Assembly: GCA_025738555.1 (NCBI GenBank)
Contig: JAOVFP010000007.1
Location: 868,001-932,000 of the forward strand
Source of the DNA: Cyathus striatus
Taxonomy: Eukaryota > Basidiomycota > Agaricomycetes > Agaricales > Nidulariaceae
DNA length: 64,000 bases
Reading direction: 5' to 3'
Shown here in pieces: positions 58,910 through 64,000 of this stretch. A program made the position numbers and the translations under genes. Every line of letters starts with the position of its first letter. Position 1 is the first letter of the stretch. The notes below the pieces were generated by a model. That model was given only the letters and a program-made list of their open reading frames with translations. It ran no database searches and had not been told where the DNA came from.

Positions 58910-60099
58910 GTACCAATCAACATTTTATCAATTTCAAGTACATATTATTAAGATACTTGCCAAGCACTGCACACCTTTCAATCAATATGCTACACATTCT
59001 TCCTTGCAATACAAACCATGCCATATTGTCTCCAATGAGAAACCAGCAGAGTTTTGCTCTCCTTGTGTATCAACAACAGAAGAAGCATCTACACAAGGAA
59101 ACCTCTCATATCATGATGAGATGTATTTGACTCTGCTTAAGAAGATGTCTGAACAGCTCTCAAAATTTGCCATACCAACTGTAAATGATCAGCTAACCAA
59201 TTCTCACATTCGATCTGGACAGATTCTTCATGCAGCAGATCTTAATCCATACCACCAGTGCTTGGTATTTCAAATTGGTATTGGACTTTTCCATTTATAT
59301 CTAAACCTTTCTTGGGCATTGCTTGCTACACATCAAGGGACTATAGATCAGAAAGGGTCACTGCAATACTTCTTTGCTCTTCTTGGAAAGTCAAGACTAT
59401 CTGGTGAAAAGCCAGACTATTACACACTCCTTGCAAGCCTTAGTCAAATTCTGGAAGGGCTTGTTATTAATGGAGTTCAAATTCTCTGCTGGCACAGTGG
59501 TGAAACATTGTCCTCATTCACAAATAGAAACCCTTCACCAAATGAACTATTACAGAAAGCTGCAAACTTTATGAATGAATTTGCCACTCCTCTACCACAT
59601 CATTTCAGTGACAATGGTGTCCAGTCAAATGAAGAGAACATCTTGGGTACATCTAGTAAGAAGACTCAGACCAAAAAAGTTTCTTCAATTCCACTGCCAA
59701 TTCATCCAATGCAGCCAAACTCAGAAGATGATAAAACAAATCAGAACATTTGGCTATTGACATGTGACCTACTCTACCTTTGTGAAGTTGTCTCAGCAAT
59801 TCAGGAAGGTGATATTGGTAGAGTTGAAAACATTCTTCCACAACTAGCAATGATATTTTGGGCTGCTAGTGGAAACAACTATTGCACTGAAATCTTACAT
59901 CTTTTGATTAATCTCAAATATGTCTGGACTCTGAAATTTGCATGAGTCCTTCCTTTATTTGATTAATATGTTTTTATGAAGTATTAGACAGTGACATAAT
60001 GAGAGATTCACTACTTGTGAATGTTTCAGGACTACCTGGACATTGGATGGGCACAGATTTTAATATGGAACATACTGTTTGTAAGGTCTTGACCTTGCA

Positions 60100-60690
60100 G
60101 AACTCTGACATCAACAAATCAATGCAGTCATGTGATACGAACACTGCCACATGGAATGTCCATGCGACAACAACTCTACTTCCATATGCTTTCTCTTCCC
60201 TCATTGGATCTCCTCTCTCTCGCTCCCACTTTGACATACAGTACTGTTGACCATCTCAGTACTGCCTCCGAAAGACACAGGCAATGATGCACTCATTCCC
60301 CTTCTCTATTCCTGTTCTTCCTTTTCTCATTACTCTGTATTTACTTCATTCTATTCCTTTCATTTCTTTCTTAACTCATTCTGACTTGATACTTACTTCT
60401 CCTGACTCATTCATTACTCATTCTGACTTGTACATACCTCATAGATACTTATATAAACCCCAGTAGAATACCATGTACTTTAGAGTTCCTGAATACAAGA
60501 CTTTAGACACATATTTCCTAAGTGACTGTAAGTTCTCGGAACCTCAAACTCTAACCCCTTTTCCATGTGTTTCTGCTATCGAAGTCTAACCCTCTGACTT
60601 TAATTCAGAAACTCCACACTGTTGGAGCAATAAAGGTATAGTTTATTCAGATAAGCAGCTTTTAATACAATATAATATGTTTTAAAAAAG
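60100..60690 (+). mobile_element. Second insertion in the DUF6589 relic (possible solo LTR)
   Basis: Between the DFNMEH and IGAKGLETTW segments lies about 590 bp of T/C-rich sequence with CTTATATAAACCCCAG (60447) as a TATA-like site and GCAATAAAGG (60627) as a poly-A-like site. It keeps some CG dinucleotides. The exact borders and target duplication were not found. Confidence 0.4.
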
Positions 60691-61153
60691 GAATTGATAG
60701 GTGCAAAGGGTCTAGAAACAACTTGGGACATGCTTGGAAACATATCAGCTTGTATCATTGAGCTCAACAAGATCAAGAAGAAAATTGCTGAAGTTGCAGA
60801 GCTATCATACCAAAACAGATATCATTCCGAAGTTGATACAAGCCAATTGGTATGGCAGGTTGCAGTGAAGTCAAAAGAGGAAGCCTTTCAGATATTTAAT
60901 GGCAAGCAACCAGACAATGAAAGAGTTATGGCTGTTGCAGATCTCATTGAAAAAGGGGCTCAAAAGCTCAGATTGTTATCATTGAATATATTTAATACAA
61001 GATTCTGAAAATTTGTAGCTGGACAAATTACAGACATCTCAGTTGATCAAGATACACTGGGAAATGGCGCAGATATGATTGATATTTCAGGTGTTTCATT
61101 AGAATGCTAAGAATATATGTACAATTGTCTACTGTTACAATAATGTACACTCT

Positions 61154-61672
61154 CTAATTTAAATTGTGCAGAAGCTCCTTAAGTTTTGCCAAGTCTAGGT
61201 TTTGAAGATGCTTATCTATCTCATCCTGAAGAGCTTGTGATGTTTCCTTGAAGAGCTTGTTGTTGGCTTCAAATTGTTGCTGCTTAATGTCTACCTTTGT
61301 ACACTTTCATTGTTCCTGCTTCTTGGTACAAACTCTTTCAGTTAATCATGCTAATTCCTCATCAAAGTGGCAAATACACTGATAAATACCACTAGCCCAC
61401 ATAGATATCCAATCCTCTGTCCTGTCCAGCAATGCACCAATAGATCTTGGTGAAGTTATATCAGCCAAGTGTGATTGTGCAAGAATATGAATACCTTTAT
61501 CCTGCAATATGAAAGAGAGTGGCCAAACACTGCAAAGAGGATCACATTGCTGAGATTTTCATTGGTCAGTTGGACAGTAAGTTGATCCACATTTATGCTT
61601 AAGATTAACAGTGCAAGATGCTGGTGGATCATCTTGCCTATCATCATCCACTTGCTGGCTGTCAGAATCCAT
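61154..61672 (-). pseudogene. Companion ORF tail-to-tail with the DUF6589 gene, three internal TGA codons
   Basis: From ATG at 61670-61672 to TAG at 61154-61156 the frame is continuous (173 codons including stops) except for three TGA codons, the first at 61559-61561. All three fit CGA arginine codons changed by C to T. The product has an acidic start (DSDSQQVDDDRQDD), a Cys-rich part (CTVNLKHKCGSTYCPTDQ), a middle with WISMWASGIYQCICHFDEELA and a coiled-coil-like C-terminus (QQQFEANNKLFKETSQALQ). The family is not recognised. Confidence 0.6.
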
Positions 61673-61779
61673 ATTGAGAAATTGGTTAGGGAAAAATATA
61701 CTGAATGAGAATTTTTGATCATTTGAATAATGCACTGGACTGTTGCAACAATATTGAGCTGTGTCATATCCTGTATCAC

Positions 61780-62420
61780 CTACCTCTGGACTCCTATGCT
61801 CTTACTCTGCCTTCACCTATGTTTACTCCAGACTTTGATTATGTTCTTAGTATTACTTATTGCTTACTGTACATAGATTACTTTCATTTCCTTTCTTCCG
61901 CCCTACTGAGCTATCCCCTCAGTATTGTAGTATAGATCTCATAGTGAGTCACTTATCATTCTTAAGTGTGCCACTATCAGTTTTACTTTACACTGCCATA
62001 TGTGCTCACTTCTCTGACACATTTTATTATGTTTAATTAGTTATAGTCTTCATTCTACATACACCTACCCTGACCATACTTCTCCACTGGCCTTTACTTA
62101 CTCCAAGTCTCTAGTATTTAAGTAGTACTCAATTTGTACTTAGACTTCAGTTTCATATTGAACTACGTCCTCACCCTTCAGTCTGACTTGAATTATACCT
62201 CTTGTCTTCTTGTCTTTTGTCTTCTCCGAAGGGCTTGCCTTTACTCCGAAATCCAGGACCAGGAATCCCAGGGGCACAGCACATAAGCTGAAGCCAAAGT
62301 CCTACCCCCTGAGTTCTCATTCTCCACTCTCATCTCATACTCACCCCTCACTTCTCTGTAGTCACTCCCTTGTACTCTGCTGCCAAGTCAGGCTAGGGGC
62401 ACAGTCATGACAAGCTGTAA
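61780..62420. other. T/C-rich stretch without a supportable gene
   Basis: Pyrimidine-rich sequence similar in composition to the insertion at 60100-60690. A small duplicated phrase, AGGGGCACAG, occurs near 62272 and 62396. No gene is seen here or in 62420-62630. Confidence 0.35.
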
Positions 62421-62629
62421 ACAATAATGCTGAAATATGATCAATAGATAATTTGAAATGAAACTAATTTAATAACCATATGGAGACTCATCTCCATTTG
62501 CTTTAGCAAAAAAGGACCTTATGCAATGCTTATCTGAGTTTTGAACAAGTCTGAGAATAGCAATACCAGTGATACACCTAGTAAAATATAAGGGTTATTT
62601 TTTGAAATATAATAGACAATCAGTACCAG

Positions 62630-62780
62630 TAATACAGTTAGTAAATCCAGTCCCAGAGTCCAAGAGTTGGGGCAAGTCCTGAGCTGCCAGCTAAAGTATT
62701 CTACTCGAGTACACTATCAAGGGAGGAGTCCGAGGGCTGGGGTTGAGTCCTGTGCTGCCAGACAAAGTATCTGCATGATA
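62630..62780 (+). repeat. Dispersed repeat C, copy 2
   Basis: Matches 21660-21805 and contains the GTTGGGG..GAGTCCTG..CTGCCAG motif twice. The remaining 62780-63700 has only short frames, a TATATAAG at 63422 and an AATAAA at 63693. It could be the body of an LTR whose start contains repeat C. Confidence 0.55.
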
Positions 62781-63704
62781 CAAACCAAGGGATTCGACAC
62801 AACGACAATATAATTGGGCTATCAATTCCTATACAAATTACAAGTACTAGATAGCTATACCATAAAGAAAAGACCCAGAAAAAATACTATGGAAACATAT
62901 TAGTACTTCTACATACTCAGAATAATGCTCCTAGTACTAAGCTAGGCAATCACCCAATTTCAGGGAAATACTTCAGACTAGAGAACACTTAGTACCACTG
63001 AATACTGCAACACATAGCTATTGCACAGTCTCTCAAATAACCCAGAATGTCTATATGTCTCTCCTGTGTAATACTGCTACCATGTGGGAAACCACATGCC
63101 CCTAGGACTTTGAAACATGTGCTGAACACTACCCATGGCACATTGGGTAGTGCCATTAGACATGCCAATACCAGAAACACCAGTATCCATATCCAAGTAC
63201 TTGGCCAAGGATAGCACATGTAATAGTGTATGTCCTAATGTGTTTCTAATAATAGCCATGTGCCACATCATGATGTGTCTCAGAAACAGAGCATATCTGC
63301 ATGATTCTTCATATGGAAGGATAACCATACCTCTTTGACTGTATGGTTCCACTAGGACTTTATGACATATTATTTACTATACCTATCCCATTGTGCATGA
63401 GACCACTGCCATGTAATTAAATATATAAGTAGTTAGACATACCTTTAGAATACCTTAAGCACCACACTGGCTGTACTTCTGTTCTCACAGTAGAGTACAT
63501 TCTGAAATTGATATTGGATTCCAAGTACAAATCTGAAGTCTGAAGTCTGTTCTGAAAGTACCTGAAGGCAATCATGCTATCTACTATTAAATACCTAGTT
63601 CACTTTACTATACTTGAAACTCTTGTGCCCTTGAACTAAATATAAACTAACTTGAACTTTATGTTCTTCATTGGTGGTGTTAATACTATGTAAATAAACA
63701 TTAT

Positions 63705-64000
63705 CTAAAAGTTAGTCTTATCACTAGTGTGGTCATGCTTTGTTGACCTATCAGTTAGCAGGCCAACATGAGGCCTATCTGGGTCAGTAATGTCAATGCC
63801 AGAAGAATCTCCTATCACTCCAGCCACTGTTGATAGATCAATAGTTTTCACCCAAGGTTCCTGGAGAATGAGGAAGATTGACTTGGTAGTACCATCATGA
63901 CCACAATGACCACCTCTCTGCAGACATGTAGGAATATCTCAGGGCATTCCATATTGAATGACAACAGTGACATCATGTACATCCAGACCCTGTAGAATTG
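63705..64000 (-). pseudogene. RecQ-like helicase relic, C-terminal part, running off the window
   Basis: Minus-strand frame from the window edge: QGLDVHDVTVVIQYGMP, TGA (63939-63941), DIPTCLQRGGHCGHDGTTKS, IFLILQEPWVKTIDLS, ending TAG at 63705-63707. RecQ-family motif VI is normally QRGGRxGRD. Both motif VI arginines here are His codons (CAT at 63906-63908 and 63897-63899), each one G-to-A step from CGT. The TGA likewise replaces an Arg codon (CGA). The N-terminal two thirds lie beyond 64000. Non-functional. Confidence 0.7.

Larger units (their letters stand above)
56831..61110 (+). pseudogene. DUF6589-type protein gene, decayed and split by insertions
   Basis: Segments typical of the Agaricomycete DUF6589 family: SPFDLVQYVLDESNTDCSMYR (57236 on); after an intron at 57629-57680 (GTAAGC..GCATAG, phase kept), FAAEFGIFLWATGASQQTIEA, YDNVNISTSIFVEQRG; then FQIGIGLFHLYLNLSWALL, SLQYFFALLGKSRL, PDYYTLLASLSQILEGL, NIWLLTCDLLYL, NNYCTEILHLL (59270-59930); LLVNVSGLPGHWMGTDFNMEH (60009-60070); and IGAKGLETTWDMLGNISA (60697 on). 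Stops TGA at 57173-57175 and 58065-58067 each fit lost CGA arginine codons. A KDZ-type insertion (58138-58909) and a second insertion (about 60100-60690) split the gene. The protein's function is unknown; the family is multicopy and probably mobile-element associated. Confidence 0.8.

Overview
This window reads as nuclear DNA of a filamentous Basidiomycota fungus, most likely an Agaricomycete. The evidence is short introns of 47-60 nt with GTATGT/GTAAGT donors and CTAA(C/T)-type branch sites, NACHT-WD40 NLR genes with the linker and C-terminal tail typical of Agaricomycetes, and relics of KDZ-type (CxC5/CxC6), hAT, DDE and DUF6589 families that are abundant in those genomes. No ordinary housekeeping gene is recognisable. 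The window is a transposon-rich, partly CpG-depleted block holding two paralogous NLR genes.

Layout: 0.3-2.4 kb, copies of an unclassified repeat (repeat A). 2.5-3.8 kb, a gene-like repeat (B1). 3.9-5.2 kb, an inverted-repeat-bounded segment with an exon-like fragment. 6.5-11.2 kb, NLR1 on the minus strand (three exons, 16 WD40 blades, 14 of them nearly identical). 12.8-18.3 kb, a hAT element with terminal inverted repeats and an 8-bp target duplication, carrying a broken transposase and a small basic-protein gene. 18.4-21.6 kb, decayed copies of repeat B. 22.5-24.4 kb, a DDE transposase relic. 24.8-25.7 kb, a TA-flanked MITE inside telomere-like sequence. 26.0 kb, a tRNA-like sequence. 26.3-28.4 kb, repeat A copy 2. 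30.26-41.05 kb, a 10.8-kb KDZ-type element with TIRs, an 8-bp TSD and inverted subterminal arrays; it carries a transposase interrupted by two stops and a companion gene. 41.6-46.1 kb, NLR2 on the plus strand, with the same gene structure as NLR1 and a C-terminal hydrophobic segment. 46.4-64 kb, strongly CpG-depleted ground: an unknown relic, tandem repeats, an LTR-like region, repeat A copy 3, a second MITE, a DUF6589 relic split by a small KDZ-type insertion, its tail-to-tail companion, and the end of a RecQ-helicase relic.

How it fits together: the NLRs (N-terminal signalling stub, NACHT switch, WD40 sensor) are the only long open genes. Every transposon gene I recognise is broken, and most of the stops are TGA codons one C-to-T step from CGA arginine codons. 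Together with CpG-rich and CpG-poor copies of the same repeat, this points to methylation- or RIP-like mutation focused on CpG. The WD40 repeats of NLR1 look homogenised and recently shuffled, as in the HET-E/HET-D family of Podospora, whereas those of NLR2 have diverged.
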